Made by a program: the position numbers and the translations under genes
The notes under the pieces: model-generated
The model's database searches: none
Seen by the model: the letters and a program-made list of their open reading frames with translations, nothing else
Told to the model about the DNA's origin: nothing
Assembly: GCF_001613085.1 (NCBI RefSeq)
Contig: NZ_BDBR01000039.1
Location: 1 to 64,000 of the forward strand
Origin: Nocardia salmonicida NBRC 13393
Lineage (GTDB): Bacteria > Actinomycetota > Actinomycetes > Mycobacteriales > Mycobacteriaceae
Length of the DNA stretch: 64,000 nucleotides
Direction: 5' to 3'
Shown: piece by piece, positions 19,046 to 28,449 of the stretch
Layout: every line of letters begins with the position of its first letter
Position numbering within the stretch: position 1 is the first letter of the stretch

Positions 19046-19082
19046 CGCGCCATGCGCTACAAATAATGTAGCGCATGGCGCG
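19046..19082. promoter_or_regulatory. Perfect 16-bp-arm palindrome
   Basis: Arms CGCGCCATGCGCTACA and its exact complement flank AATAA. The palindrome lies 46 bp upstream of the gene starting at 19000 and after the stop of the preceding gene at 19123. It can be an operator (core GCGCTACA-N5-TGTAGCGC) or an intra-operon hairpin. The half-site TGTAGCG also follows the palindromes in the dispersed repeats at 39323 and 53033. Confidence 0.65.
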
Positions 19083-19122
19083 CGGTTTGAGTTGCTTATC
19101 GCGCGGTTGGTCGCGCTAGTGT

Positions 19123-20313
19123 TCATGAGCCCCGGCGGGCCGGGAGCGCGGGCAGGTCGGCGCGGGCATCCCAGATCCAGCCGGGAAGCTCGGATTCGGC
19201 GATCAGGTCGTCGACGGCTTGACGGGTGGTGTCGCTGTCGGCCAGGTAGAGCGCAGTGGCGGGTTCGGTGTCGGTGAGAACCGCGCTGGCCAGGGCCTTG
19301 GAGTTGGCCAGGTTGTAGCGCAATCCCTTGACGTAGCTGCGCTTCTGGCTGGTGAGGTGGTCGAGCAGGGCGTGCTCGGTCACCGACTCGTACGGGATCC
19401 AGTTCTGGGTGACCGGCATCAGCGTCAACTCCTGGAACGTCGGGACACCCGAACGGTTCACGTGCACCGTTCCGGCCACGATGAGACGGCTGTGTTCGTC
19501 GGAAGCCCACAGCTCCAGGTCGACGGCGAAGCGGCGGGCCAGACGGGCGTGCAGGTCGTCGGGCAGCAGGAAGTTGTAGTCGGGTGCCTCGGTCAGCACC
19601 ATCCGGTGCCCGAGACGGCCTTCGGTGATCGAGGCGACCTCGCCGATCACCAGCAGCAGCCGCTTGCGTTTGGTTCCGGTGTCGGCGACCGAGCCCAAGG
19701 CCCGTGCCCGGCGGGCAGCCAGCTCGGTCTTGCGGGCGGGATCGTAGGGTTCGGGCAGATACAGCGATTCGACGAACTGCGCGCCCTTGGTGGTCTTGCC
19801 GCGCGCGGCCTCGAGCAGATAGTGGCGCACGACCTTCCAGGACCGTTTGCCCTCCATCCGCGGCACCCAGCGGGCGAACTCGCTTTGATCCCACAGATAG
19901 TGCAGGGTGCCGCGCAGGCTCAGCTTGGTCGGGTCGGCCGCCACCGAGTCGCTGGGTTCTGAATTGGTGGCGGGAACTCGGGAGGCGCCGTTGAGTGAGA
20001 GCGCGAATCCCAGCTTGAGCTTGGTCTGTTCGCCGTCGTCCTCGATCGCGGCGCCGAGCACCTGGCCGAGCCCGGTCAGCTCGGCCGGTGGCTCCCAGGA
20101 ATCGCAGGACGGAGCATGGGCGGTGCCCGAGCCCGGCATGCGCTTGAGGATGAGCTTGTTGCCGCCGACGGTGGCGACATACATCTCTGCCCCGGCGGAG
20201 GTGCACATGCACCGGGGCCGCACACCCGCGCGGCGCGCGGCGCCCAGTCGCGTCTGCCAGTCGGGGTCGGTGGTGGTGGCGTGTTTGCCGAGCACGCTGT
20301 AGGTGGCGGTCAT
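19123..20313 (-). CDS. Unknown protein, 396 aa
   Basis: Not recognised. Soluble, with no signal peptide. The N-terminus contains RPRCMCTSAGAEMYV and a CDSWEPP segment, so cysteines C-x-C and HAPSC could bind metal. The middle is basic (RKTELAARRARAL, TGTKRKRLLLVIGEVASI). The C-terminal part resembles a folded alpha/beta domain. ATG 20313 has AAGGAGAG 6 nt upstream; the longer frame to 20430 is rejected. It lies downstream of the DUF4913 gene across a gap of about 195 bp with a GC-rich hairpin, and upstream of the 453-aa gene. Its position suggests an accessory transfer role, which is inference. Confidence 0.7.
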   Translation of the reverse strand: MTATYSVLGKHATTTDPDWQTRLGAARRAGVRPRCMCTSAGAEMYVATVGGNKLILKRMPGSGTAHAPSCDSWEPPAELTGLGQVLGAAIEDDGEQTKLKLGFALSLNGASRVPATNSEPSDSVAADPTKLSLRGTLHYLWDQSEFARWVPRMEGKRSWKVVRHYLLEAARGKTTKGAQFVESLYLPEPYDPARKTELAARRARALGSVADTGTKRKRLLLVIGEVASITEGRLGHRMVLTEAPDYNFLLPDDLHARLARRFAVDLELWASDEHSRLIVAGTVHVNRSGVPTFQELTLMPVTQNWIPYESVTEHALLDHLTSQKRSYVKGLRYNLANSKALASAVLTDTEPATALYLADSDTTRQAVDDLIAESELPGWIWDARADLPALPARRGS

Positions 20314-20366
20314 GGGAACTCTCCTTGCTGGGTGCTCGCCCTCGCGCGGGGAGCGGGATGGATACG

Positions 20367-20412
20367 GGTGCCCGGGGAGCCGGCCGGGCGGGCTAGCAGC
20401 CCCCCGGGCACC
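20367..20412 (-). terminator. Intra-operon GC hairpin
   Basis: GGTGCCCGGGG (20367-20377) and CCCCGGGCACC (20402-20412) can pair with a loop of about 24 nt in the 195-bp gap between the DUF4913 gene and the next gene. It could attenuate the distal genes of the operon. There is no T-run, so this is tentative. Confidence 0.4.
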
Positions 20413-20508
20413 GTTTCCGCCGGATGGCACGCGCTACAACGGGTTCCACGCCGCCGGGCGGGCTGGAGCGTGGGACCGGGCGCGACCATCCGGAGGTTCA
20501 TGGGGACC

Positions 20509-21222
20509 TCAACCCTCTGGGTCGGGTTCGCGCCGGTACAGGTCGGCTTCCTCGTCGAAGTGCCAGAGCCCGCCCTCGTAGTACATGCTCGCGTCGGGGT
20601 CTTCGGAACTGACCGGTGTCGCGTTGCCGGTGGTGATCGCTCGGCGCATGTCCGCCACCGACATGGTCGGCTGGTTGTCGGCCGATGCGACGGGCCGGTC
20701 GGCCCGCCCGGCGATCTCGCCGACAAGGAACTCCTCCAGGCCGCCTTCGCCGCGGTGTTCGTACAGCGGGCCCGGGAACATCTCGGATGCCCGGCAGTCG
20801 CCGGGGGTGCAGCCCTGCATGTAGTTGCCCTCCCGGAGCGAGCGCACCGTGGGCCACATGTAGCTGACGTGCCAGGCGATCGGGGCATCGCGGAACTCGT
20901 CGGGCTTGGTGCCGGGCGGGTAGGCGTTGCGGTGGGCGATCATCAGCGCCCAAAGGTGTTCGACCACAGGCGAATGGCGGTACCAGCAGCCGGTGACCGC
21001 GCTGACGTTGTAGCGGAACCGCCACCACTCCACCCAGTCGGCCAGGTCGAGCCAGGCCTGCAGCGCACGCTGGCGCGACATGTGCCGCCAGGACCAGATC
21101 AGGTCCGGCTTGCCGGAGGGACCGAGGGTGGCCGATTCGTCGAGCCAGTCGAACAGCTCGGTGATCCGACCCGGATCCGGTGCCCACCCGACCGCGACGG
21201 TGGGGTCCTCGACCTCGGTCAC
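20509..21222 (-). CDS. DUF4913-like protein, 237 aa
   Basis: The segment from about residue 55 to 130, with LADWVEWWRFRYN, GCWYRHSPVVEHLWAL and AYPPGTKPDEFRDAPIAWH, matches what I know of DUF4913, a small family common beside actinobacterial transfer genes. Function is unknown. The start is the GTG at 21222, whose GTGA overlaps the stop of the coupling-protein gene, with GGGGGAAGAA upstream; translation is probably coupled. The C-terminal half is acidic. Confidence 0.75.
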   Translation of the reverse strand: MTEVEDPTVAVGWAPDPGRITELFDWLDESATLGPSGKPDLIWSWRHMSRQRALQAWLDLADWVEWWRFRYNVSAVTGCWYRHSPVVEHLWALMIAHRNAYPPGTKPDEFRDAPIAWHVSYMWPTVRSLREGNYMQGCTPGDCRASEMFPGPLYEHRGEGGLEEFLVGEIAGRADRPVASADNQPTMSVADMRRAITTGNATPVSSEDPDASMYYEGGLWHFDEEADLYRREPDPEG

Positions 21223-23123
21223 TTCTTCCCCCAACCCTTGGTGAAGTCGACGACCTCGAGCGGGCCGGCCTCGACCGGTCGGGCCTCGACGCCAGTGCGC
21301 TGATCGAATACCGGTGCGGTGATCTCGGGGACCACGCCGGTGGCCACGGCCTTGTCGTAGAACTCCTGCGACGGCTCGACCAGCGCCGACTGGCGTTGGT
21401 CGCCGTCAAACCACGCCTTGAGCCGCAGCTTGACTCCGGGCATGTTGCGGAAGACCAGCAGCGCTTCGCCCTCGCCCATCGTGCGGATTTCCTGGGCGGA
21501 CATGACCGGTTTGGTAATGCGCTCGTCGCGCCACTGGTTCGCGCCGACCTTCGTCGGGATCGTGACCTCGATTGTGCCCAGGAGCTTGGAGACTTCATCG
21601 AGCGTTTCGTAGGCCATCAGGCCGGGCAGCACCAACTGACCGCTGGCGGAGTCAATCAGCTGGCGGGCGCCGATGGCCCCGAAGCGGGACCGTAGCTGGT
21701 CGGGGCCGTGGGCGAGTGCCATGATCGAGATGCCACGGCCGCCCGAGTCGGTCAACATCTCGGGCAGATCAGGAATCGGGGCGACGTTGGCGACCTCGTC
21801 GAGCACCATCCGCATATACGGGTCCAAGCGGCCCGCCGGTGACTGCTCAGAGCGTGTGTGTGCCTCGTAGGCGACTTCGGAGGCAAGGGCTGATACGAAT
21901 GGGGCCATGGACTGGCCTTTGCCGCTGGAAAGCATGTAGAGGCTGTTGGCGTCGCGGATGTAGGCCGCCACGTCCAGGCTCTCGGCGGCGGAAACGTTGA
22001 CCGCGGCCATCAGTTTCGGCGAGGACAGCGGCTTGAGGATGTTGGTCACCGTCGACATGGTGTTGGCGGTGACCTTCGGGTCCTCCGACATCGTGGCCTG
22101 CACGAAGTCGTTGGCGAAGTCGGAATGGTTGCGCTGCAGGATGCGCAAGACCTCATTGTTCTGCGCGATGGTCGACCAGCGACGGACCTCGGACATCGTC
22201 CTGCCGTCGAGTGCCGCGGCGTGCAGATAGCACTGGATGACGATCTCGGCGCGGGTCGCGTAGAACGCCGCGGCGTCGGAGTCACCGCCTTTGCTCATCG
22301 GCCGCCCGGCCACCAACCCCGCAGCGCGACGGATGGCCGCATCGGGATCGTCTGCCCCAGCGATCGGTGACCAGCCGGAACGCTCCGGCCAGCCCTTGGC
22401 GATGTTCTCCGGGTCGAACACCATGACCTTGCCCTTGCGCTTGCGCGGCAGGACGGTCGCCCGCAGCACATCGGCTTTCGTCGAGGTCACCGCCACCGGG
22501 CCGGGAGCGAAGAGGATCTGGGGAACTGCGGTGCGCCAGGTCTTTCCCTGCCCGGACGCACCTAGAACCAGCAGCGAGTCGTTGGGACGCAACGCGATCT
22601 CCTGGCCGTCTGCGGTGTTCACTCCCAGCGGGGTCACCAGTTCGGCCGGGTCGTCATCGGTGTTTCCGCCGTTGGCCGCGCGCAGTTTCACCGCATGTGC
22701 GCGGGCGCCGTCGGCGTCGATGATTCCGGCGACATCGCGGGTGGTGGCCAGGCCGGGCGTGTGTCCGGCGGAGCGCAGTTTGCGCTCGTTCAGGCGCTGG
22801 GAGACGACCCACCAGGCGAACCCGGCGGCGAGGATGAATACCGCGGCGATCGTGTAGATCAACCAGGCCGGGCCCGGCCTGGGGTCTCGGGTCCAGGCTG
22901 CGGCGGGGTCGCCGGCGTGGCCGGGCCACTGGATTAGCACATTGGGCAGGGCGCGATCGGGCCCGGCCAGCCCGTTGCCGACGAGCAGGCCGGATAGGGC
23001 GGCGCCACTGAGTAGGGCGGCGATGATCACGACGATCGCCCCGACGGTCATCAGCACGCCGGGCGGGAACAGCGGGTGTGCTTCGGCCGGGCTCTGGGGT
23101 GCGGTACTGCGTTGGATACTCAT
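21219..23123 (-). CDS. VirD4/TraG-type coupling protein
   Basis: A 634-residue ATPase that would bring the relaxosome to the secretion channel. Two N-terminal membrane segments (about residues 24-48 and 86-107) anchor it. Walker A is GASGQGKT (188-195). Later motifs are TSTKADVLR, the VMVFDP strand and the Walker B-like MVLDEVANVAPIPDLPEM, typical of TraG/TraD/VirD4 proteins with a TraM-recognition-type C-terminal region. ATG 23123 overlaps the stop of the VirB4 gene (ATGA) and has GGAGG upstream. Confidence 0.9.
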   Translation of the reverse strand: MSIQRSTAPQSPAEAHPLFPPGVLMTVGAIVVIIAALLSGAALSGLLVGNGLAGPDRALPNVLIQWPGHAGDPAAAWTRDPRPGPAWLIYTIAAVFILAAGFAWWVVSQRLNERKLRSAGHTPGLATTRDVAGIIDADGARAHAVKLRAANGGNTDDDPAELVTPLGVNTADGQEIALRPNDSLLVLGASGQGKTWRTAVPQILFAPGPVAVTSTKADVLRATVLPRKRKGKVMVFDPENIAKGWPERSGWSPIAGADDPDAAIRRAAGLVAGRPMSKGGDSDAAAFYATRAEIVIQCYLHAAALDGRTMSEVRRWSTIAQNNEVLRILQRNHSDFANDFVQATMSEDPKVTANTMSTVTNILKPLSSPKLMAAVNVSAAESLDVAAYIRDANSLYMLSSGKGQSMAPFVSALASEVAYEAHTRSEQSPAGRLDPYMRMVLDEVANVAPIPDLPEMLTDSGGRGISIMALAHGPDQLRSRFGAIGARQLIDSASGQLVLPGLMAYETLDEVSKLLGTIEVTIPTKVGANQWRDERITKPVMSAQEIRTMGEGEALLVFRNMPGVKLRLKAWFDGDQRQSALVEPSQEFYDKAVATGVVPEITAPVFDQRTGVEARPVEAGPLEVVDFTKGWGKK

Positions 23124-24562
23124 GCGAGCCTCCGGCCCTTGATCGCGGCGTCGGTGTTGGTGAGCTGGCGTTCGAGCGGGGAGCGGATGTGGCGCATCAG
23201 GATCGGGTCACGCGAACCGATCTTGAGCAAGCACATTCCTGGGCCGAGCTGCATGATCTTTTCGATCGCGCCGTCGGGCAGCTGATACATCCGCGCGCAC
23301 GCTGCGGCATCCTCATAACGTTCCTGCCCGTACAGGTAGACGATGGAGGCTTCCTGCATCAATGCCCGCGCCGGGCTGTCGACGGGCAGGTCAGAAATGT
23401 GGTGGAACGCCGACACCGTCGAAAGTCCCAGACCGCGGGAGAGCTTCATATTCCGCCGCAGGTACAGGCCCGTGCTGCCTTCGGCGAGGTGCCAGCCTTC
23501 TTCGACGACGAACTCGGTCTGGTCGAATTTGGAGCTGCGAGCAGCGACACGGTTGGACAGCCACGTGTTGACCAGCGTCATCACCACGCGCACCGACGGG
23601 CCCGACTCAGGAAGCCGAGACAGATCCAGGTGCACGAAGGGGTGCTCTAGTGCAGCACGCACGGACGGGGTCGTCGGGGCGTCGACGAGTCCCCGCAAGT
23701 CGGTTTCCGACAGCCGCCGAAGGGCCAGGGCTACGTCACGGCCCCACTGCTTGGCATCCTCGCTGTAGAGCGGGCCGAACACATCGGTATCTCCTTCGCG
23801 CGGGTGCAGCATGCGCTCGGCGAGGTCACCGATCACCGGCTCTTGCTCCACGCTTCGCTTCTCCTCGGTCACCAGGAGCAGCGCGTTGGACACCGCTGAT
23901 CGCTCCGTTTCCAGCAGCGGCCGCCCGATGGTGTCTTCAAGCACGGCATAGACCAGCTGGGCTTGGCCTTCGGGCCGGTACTCGGCGCCTTCATGCGCAC
24001 CCTGCAACGAGATCGCCGGATCGAGAAGGTTGAGCCGATGCTCGCCCGACCCGCCAGCAGTGAACTCGATCGAAGGCGATCCGACAGCGTTGGCGACAAC
24101 GGCGTACTCACCGGCGCCGGACTGGCGCTTCTTGTCCACCACGATGACCTGCCGACCCAGCGGCAGGGTTCGGGTCGTGTACACCGTCTTGACCATCGAG
24201 GATTTGCCCTTGCCGACGTCGCCGATATGGACGACGTTGATATTGGAGATGTCCTCGCCGTAGGCGGTGAACTGATCGACGATGATCGGCGAGTTGTTGG
24301 TCGCGTCGATGCCCTGCATGATGCCGCGGTGACCCGAGGGCATGCGGGTCAACGCGAGGTTGAGGGCCTCGCCCTGACGGGTGGTCGAGGCATAGCCGTT
24401 GGGGCGGGGCTCGTAGTAGCCGAGCCGGTCCAGAAGTCGTCGCCGCCGGGGCAGCGACCGACGCGGTGGAGCGACCGGGATCAGGTCGTCATCGGTCTCG
24501 TAGTCGAACCGCAACGGAGTACCGAAGTGCGAAAGTTCTGACACTGAAACAGTTTTCGTCAT
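23120..24562 (-). CDS. VirB4-type conjugation ATPase
   Basis: A 480-residue cytoplasmic motor of the type IV channel. Walker A is GDVGKGKSS (from 114), followed by VIVVDKKRQ; Walker B is FVVEEGWHLAEG, and a STVSAFHHISDLP segment resembles the VirB4/TraG sensor motif. There is no membrane segment; that part appears to be supplied by the SCO6880-like protein just upstream, as in several actinobacterial systems. ATG 24562 is chosen because the preceding frame overlaps the upstream gene. The 13-bp gap and the overlap with the coupling-protein gene show operon structure. Confidence 0.88.
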   Translation of the reverse strand: MTKTVSVSELSHFGTPLRFDYETDDDLIPVAPPRRSLPRRRRLLDRLGYYEPRPNGYASTTRQGEALNLALTRMPSGHRGIMQGIDATNNSPIIVDQFTAYGEDISNINVVHIGDVGKGKSSMVKTVYTTRTLPLGRQVIVVDKKRQSGAGEYAVVANAVGSPSIEFTAGGSGEHRLNLLDPAISLQGAHEGAEYRPEGQAQLVYAVLEDTIGRPLLETERSAVSNALLLVTEEKRSVEQEPVIGDLAERMLHPREGDTDVFGPLYSEDAKQWGRDVALALRRLSETDLRGLVDAPTTPSVRAALEHPFVHLDLSRLPESGPSVRVVMTLVNTWLSNRVAARSSKFDQTEFVVEEGWHLAEGSTGLYLRRNMKLSRGLGLSTVSAFHHISDLPVDSPARALMQEASIVYLYGQERYEDAAACARMYQLPDGAIEKIMQLGPGMCLLKIGSRDPILMRHIRSPLERQLTNTDAAIKGRRLA

Positions 24563-24575
24563 CGTGCTCAAGCCC

Positions 24576-26180
24576 CTATGCCGTCCGAGCCGCAGCGCTA
24601 CCAGCCATGCCCCGCGCGAGCGGAAGTGTGGCGATCTGAGCGACGTCGTGAGTATCGTTCTGCCAATCGAGACGCTTGATCGCGCTACGGCCTGCCGCCT
24701 GGGACACCCGCAGGCACGCCCGTTGCAGGTCATCGGCGTCCCTGCCGGTGACCGACACCCACATCGACCAGTCCAACCCGTGGATGTTCTTGCCGGGCTT
24801 GAGATCTTGACGGCGCCGCTGGGAAGCCGTCATCTGGGTCTCGGTGGTGCCGTCGTCGATACGTCCCTTCTGACGTTCTTCGAGGTCGTTGGCGGTATCA
24901 GAGGTCAGATCCTCCACCGCCTGAGCACGGGCAGCGTCATCCGGAAGGAAATCCATTCGCACCGACACCGTACGAATGGTCGCGGCCCGCTCTTGGTCGT
25001 CACTACCTTCGTCGGCCGCCACCCCCACGAGTAGCGGGTGCAACCACAGCGGCCCAAGCAGCTCCGCGTCCACCCCGCCAGGCGGGATGTGTGCAACGGC
25101 GGTGTGCCACCGTCCGTTCACGACCACCGACTGATGCTCGCCGATGTAGGACTGCCAGCAGGACTCCCAATCGGCATCGCGGTCGTCATCGAGGGCGAAG
25201 GAGGGGTCCATCAGCGAGCGGATCACCGCGCAAGTGCGCTGGCGGCCGAGCACGGTGACTTCGCCCATTCCGGCGCCTTCCAGCAGCAACACGAAGCGTT
25301 GAAGCTCGTCACGTACCACCGATGCCCAGCCGATCTCGGCTCGGCGCCCATCACCCCAGCTGTCTCTTCCGGCTGCTCGTGCCAGGAACGCTTGGTCGAC
25401 AGGAATCTTGACTACGTACCAGACTCGGTGTTCTTCGGCGATCGGCCGGATCGCTTGGAGCAGACCCCAGTAGGAGTCGACCATCGTTTCGAGCTTGCCA
25501 TCGGTATTGACCAGGTGATCTGCGTACCACTTGGTGTGCGGAGTCAAGTCGTAGGCGACCGATCGGTGGATTTGCTGGGTGCCCCGAATGAGGGAGTCCT
25601 TCTTGGCCAGTTCGGCCATGAGGTAGCCGAATTGCGCCCAGCTTGTGGCGTAAGCAGGGTTGGAACGCAGCCCGCCCTTGAGGCCTTCGACCTGGAGCAT
25701 CACCGACAGATATTCGGGTTCCCCCGGATTGGCGTGGCGCAAGATGAACAACGAGTCGAAGCCTGTTCCGGCCAGGTCCAGCGGGGCGACGTTGCCGAGC
25801 GGCACCGGACGCTCCCACGCCGGATCGGTCTCAGGGTTGTAGTCATGCGAAGGCACGCCGGTGCGGTCGCCCCGATCGCCAGTCGAGTAGTAGATGTGCT
25901 CACCGCGCCGGCGCCGGGAGTGGTTGCGCCACCGGAAAATCGCCCGCTTGGCGATCGAGTCCTCGCCGCCCTTCTCGTTGGTGGTCAGATAGACGCCAGC
26001 GAAGAGGGCGATCCCGACGATCGCGCCGGTCCATCCGCGAACCGACATCCACAGCAGGATCACGACGAAGGCCGTGATGGACCAGACGATCACCATCAGG
26101 CGCGACATCCCGAAGAGGCCGCGGTGGCGGACCTGCGGGTCGAGTTGAGCTGTCCGCGGTTCCATCGTGGGTGTTGTCAT
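24576..26180 (-). CDS. SCO6880-like T4SS protein
   Basis: A 534-residue protein with two adjacent N-terminal membrane helices (about 28-48 and 50-68), a basic loop (RWRNHSRRRRGEHIYY) and a large soluble domain. It resembles the SCO6880 family, which occupies the place of VirB3 plus the VirB4 N-terminal domain in actinobacterial systems. It is directly followed by the VirB4 ATPase gene. ATG 26180 with AGGAG 6 nt upstream is preferred to the adjacent GTG at 26183. Confidence 0.8.
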   Translation of the reverse strand: MTTPTMEPRTAQLDPQVRHRGLFGMSRLMVIVWSITAFVVILLWMSVRGWTGAIVGIALFAGVYLTTNEKGGEDSIAKRAIFRWRNHSRRRRGEHIYYSTGDRGDRTGVPSHDYNPETDPAWERPVPLGNVAPLDLAGTGFDSLFILRHANPGEPEYLSVMLQVEGLKGGLRSNPAYATSWAQFGYLMAELAKKDSLIRGTQQIHRSVAYDLTPHTKWYADHLVNTDGKLETMVDSYWGLLQAIRPIAEEHRVWYVVKIPVDQAFLARAAGRDSWGDGRRAEIGWASVVRDELQRFVLLLEGAGMGEVTVLGRQRTCAVIRSLMDPSFALDDDRDADWESCWQSYIGEHQSVVVNGRWHTAVAHIPPGGVDAELLGPLWLHPLLVGVAADEGSDDQERAATIRTVSVRMDFLPDDAARAQAVEDLTSDTANDLEERQKGRIDDGTTETQMTASQRRRQDLKPGKNIHGLDWSMWVSVTGRDADDLQRACLRVSQAAGRSAIKRLDWQNDTHDVAQIATLPLARGMAGSAAARTA

Positions 26181-26201
26181 CACTTGCTCCTGTCTCGCTC
26201 G

Positions 26202-28436
26202 CTAGCGGTCGTCGTCATCGACCCGCGGTGCGGTGTCGTCAGCCTCGGATTTGGCCTTGTTGATCGCGGTAGCCACGGTCTGCACACCGACCGCCGCAGC
26301 GATGGCGGCACCGCCGGTAGCCGCGCCTGCGGCCGCTTCACCGCCGGCGACACCTGCACGGGTTCCCGCTGCCGCGCGGCCGCCCGCCGCCCCACCGGAC
26401 TCGCCGCTGTGCTGCAGGCCGGGATGCGTGCCGGAGCCCACCGGGTCGGGACGCTGTCCGCGTTCCTGATAGGCGTGGGTGAGCGGGTTCCCGGCGTCGC
26501 CGGTGACATTGGAACCGTTGCTGCCGTTGGCGCCTGCGGATCCGTTGGCGCCGGCCTGGCCGTTCGATCCGGCGCTGCCGCCGTCGGTGCGGACCCCGGG
26601 TTGAGTCCCGCCGACGCCGCCACTGTCACCACCGCGAGCGAACAGCATGGCGTTGCCGGTGGAGTCGACGGCATTGCCGATGATCGAGGGCGAGTTGCTG
26701 CCGAGGTCTTCGCTGTCGGCCGCGGTCGGGGTGATCGGCGCCCACTTGAGCAGGCTCCACGGCGCGAGTCCGGCGATCACCATGGCCACGCTGACCTGGA
26801 TGATCCGGCCCAGCGTGTCCATGCCGCCGTCGCCGCCGCCCACGTCTACTGCCGCGGCGAGGGAGAAGATGACGCTGAGCAGCAGGAACAGCAGCGGGAC
26901 GCTGAACGCGATACCCAGGAACAGGTAGACCGGACGCAGAGCCTTGTGTCGGTACTTCGGGTGGATCATCAACGCGACCGAGATGCCGCTGACCACTCCG
27001 GCCAGCGCCATTCCGTAGGTGTGCAGGATCAGCCCGAGCCACAGCACCAGCGCACCGATGAGCATGAGCCCGAACATGATGATCGCCATCAGCGATCCGC
27101 CAGGGAACGTCTTGGAGGTGGCGTTGCTGAATCCGGCGACTTCGGCCATCACTTCCCCGGTCGGGGTGCCCGCGGCTTCGGCCAGGCTGTCCGACAGGGT
27201 GGTGGTGAATTCGAGCACCATTGAGGCGAGGCCGGGAGAGAACAGCGCCAGGAACATGGCCAGGGGCAGGTACTGGAACATCGAGGTCGCCAGCTCCCGC
27301 GAGCCGCCGCCACGCTGGGATGCCCGACGCACGGCAAACAGCGCCATGAAGGCCATGACGATGATGCCGATCGCGACCGCGACCGCGTACTGCCTGCGGA
27401 ACCAGTCCGCGCCAGGATCGAAATGCGACGTGCTCGAAAGGGACTTGAGCACCTTGGTGGAGAAGTCGATCGCGTCGGGCTTGATGGCGTTGGCCCACTC
27501 GTCGGCGATCGTCGACGGGTCGTCGATGAACTTCACGGACTTGACGACGAAGCTGCCGATTCCGGTCAGGGCAGAGACGACCCATTTACCTGCCTGCCAA
27601 CTCGGCGCCCGCGACACCGTCCCGCCCAGGACAGCCCCGATGCGGTCGCCGGCGGAGGTGTTCTGGTCGATCCAGTTCGCGGTTCCGGCGAACAGGCGCC
27701 CGACTGCGGTGTTCCATTCACGGCAGCGCTGTAGTTCGTCGACGTTGGTGCCCGCCTTGTTGCAGTTGACGAAGAACGCGTGCGCGCAGTAGATGCCGAG
27801 CTCGTCCGACGAGCACGGCTCCGTCCACGCCTTTGCCGGGACATCGCCGCCGCCGCTGGCCGCTTGGGCGGCCTTGAGCGAAGCGTTGTCAGGCGCGGTC
27901 CACTCGAAGCCCCAGGTGTTCGACGACGCGGTCGCCCAGGCTTTGAGGTCGTCGGCGCACACGCCCTTGGGCGGGTGGTAGGTAGCGTCCCCGGCCGGGA
28001 ACACCCGGGGCAGCTGCGAGTCGTCGGGCTCGCGACCTTCCTGGATGAACTTCTCGGCGGCCGCGTCGACGGCGGCCTTGTCGACGGCGCTGAACGCCAG
28101 CGACCCGGTCAGCAGAAGCTTCTTGGCCTCATCGGGCATCGACCACCACATCAGGCGGTTCTCGGCGGTCAGCATCGCCGACAGGTAGGCACCCAGATCG
28201 CCGCCGCGATCCTTGCAGGCACCGGTGAACCACTCGGCTGCCTTGAATTCCTCGGTGCCACCGATGTACTTGCGCAGATCCGCCGGAAAGCCCTGCGGCA
28301 GCGACGTGCTCGACAACCCCGCCGTGGCATCACCCGGCGAGCTGTTCGGCTGCGCGCTGGCCACACCGGCGCCGGTGGCGGCGGTGATCAGGCCCAGCAC
28401 TGCGGCGACAATCAGCAGGACTATTCGACGAATCAT
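26202..28436 (-). CDS. VirB6/TrbL-like polytopic channel protein
   Basis: A 744-residue protein with a cleavable-looking signal peptide (MIRRIVLLIVAAVLGLITAA), an extracytoplasmic domain of about 280 residues with several cysteines, then five or six membrane helices between about 350 and 570, and a low-complexity Gly/Asn/Ser tail. This arrangement fits VirB6/TrbL-type core membrane proteins. The start follows GGGGAGGAC, and genes on both sides are 13-22 bp away. Confidence 0.82.
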   Translation of the reverse strand: MIRRIVLLIVAAVLGLITAATGAGVASAQPNSSPGDATAGLSSTSLPQGFPADLRKYIGGTEEFKAAEWFTGACKDRGGDLGAYLSAMLTAENRLMWWSMPDEAKKLLLTGSLAFSAVDKAAVDAAAEKFIQEGREPDDSQLPRVFPAGDATYHPPKGVCADDLKAWATASSNTWGFEWTAPDNASLKAAQAASGGGDVPAKAWTEPCSSDELGIYCAHAFFVNCNKAGTNVDELQRCREWNTAVGRLFAGTANWIDQNTSAGDRIGAVLGGTVSRAPSWQAGKWVVSALTGIGSFVVKSVKFIDDPSTIADEWANAIKPDAIDFSTKVLKSLSSTSHFDPGADWFRRQYAVAVAIGIIVMAFMALFAVRRASQRGGGSRELATSMFQYLPLAMFLALFSPGLASMVLEFTTTLSDSLAEAAGTPTGEVMAEVAGFSNATSKTFPGGSLMAIIMFGLMLIGALVLWLGLILHTYGMALAGVVSGISVALMIHPKYRHKALRPVYLFLGIAFSVPLLFLLLSVIFSLAAAVDVGGGDGGMDTLGRIIQVSVAMVIAGLAPWSLLKWAPITPTAADSEDLGSNSPSIIGNAVDSTGNAMLFARGGDSGGVGGTQPGVRTDGGSAGSNGQAGANGSAGANGSNGSNVTGDAGNPLTHAYQERGQRPDPVGSGTHPGLQHSGESGGAAGGRAAAGTRAGVAGGEAAAGAATGGAAIAAAVGVQTVATAINKAKSEADDTAPRVDDDDR

Positions 28437-28449
28437 CGTGTCCTCCCCC

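Noticed and set aside
25038..27224. 728-codon plus-strand frame across the SCO6880-like and VirB6-like genes
   Set aside because: It crosses two well-supported minus-strand genes and has shadow-type composition.
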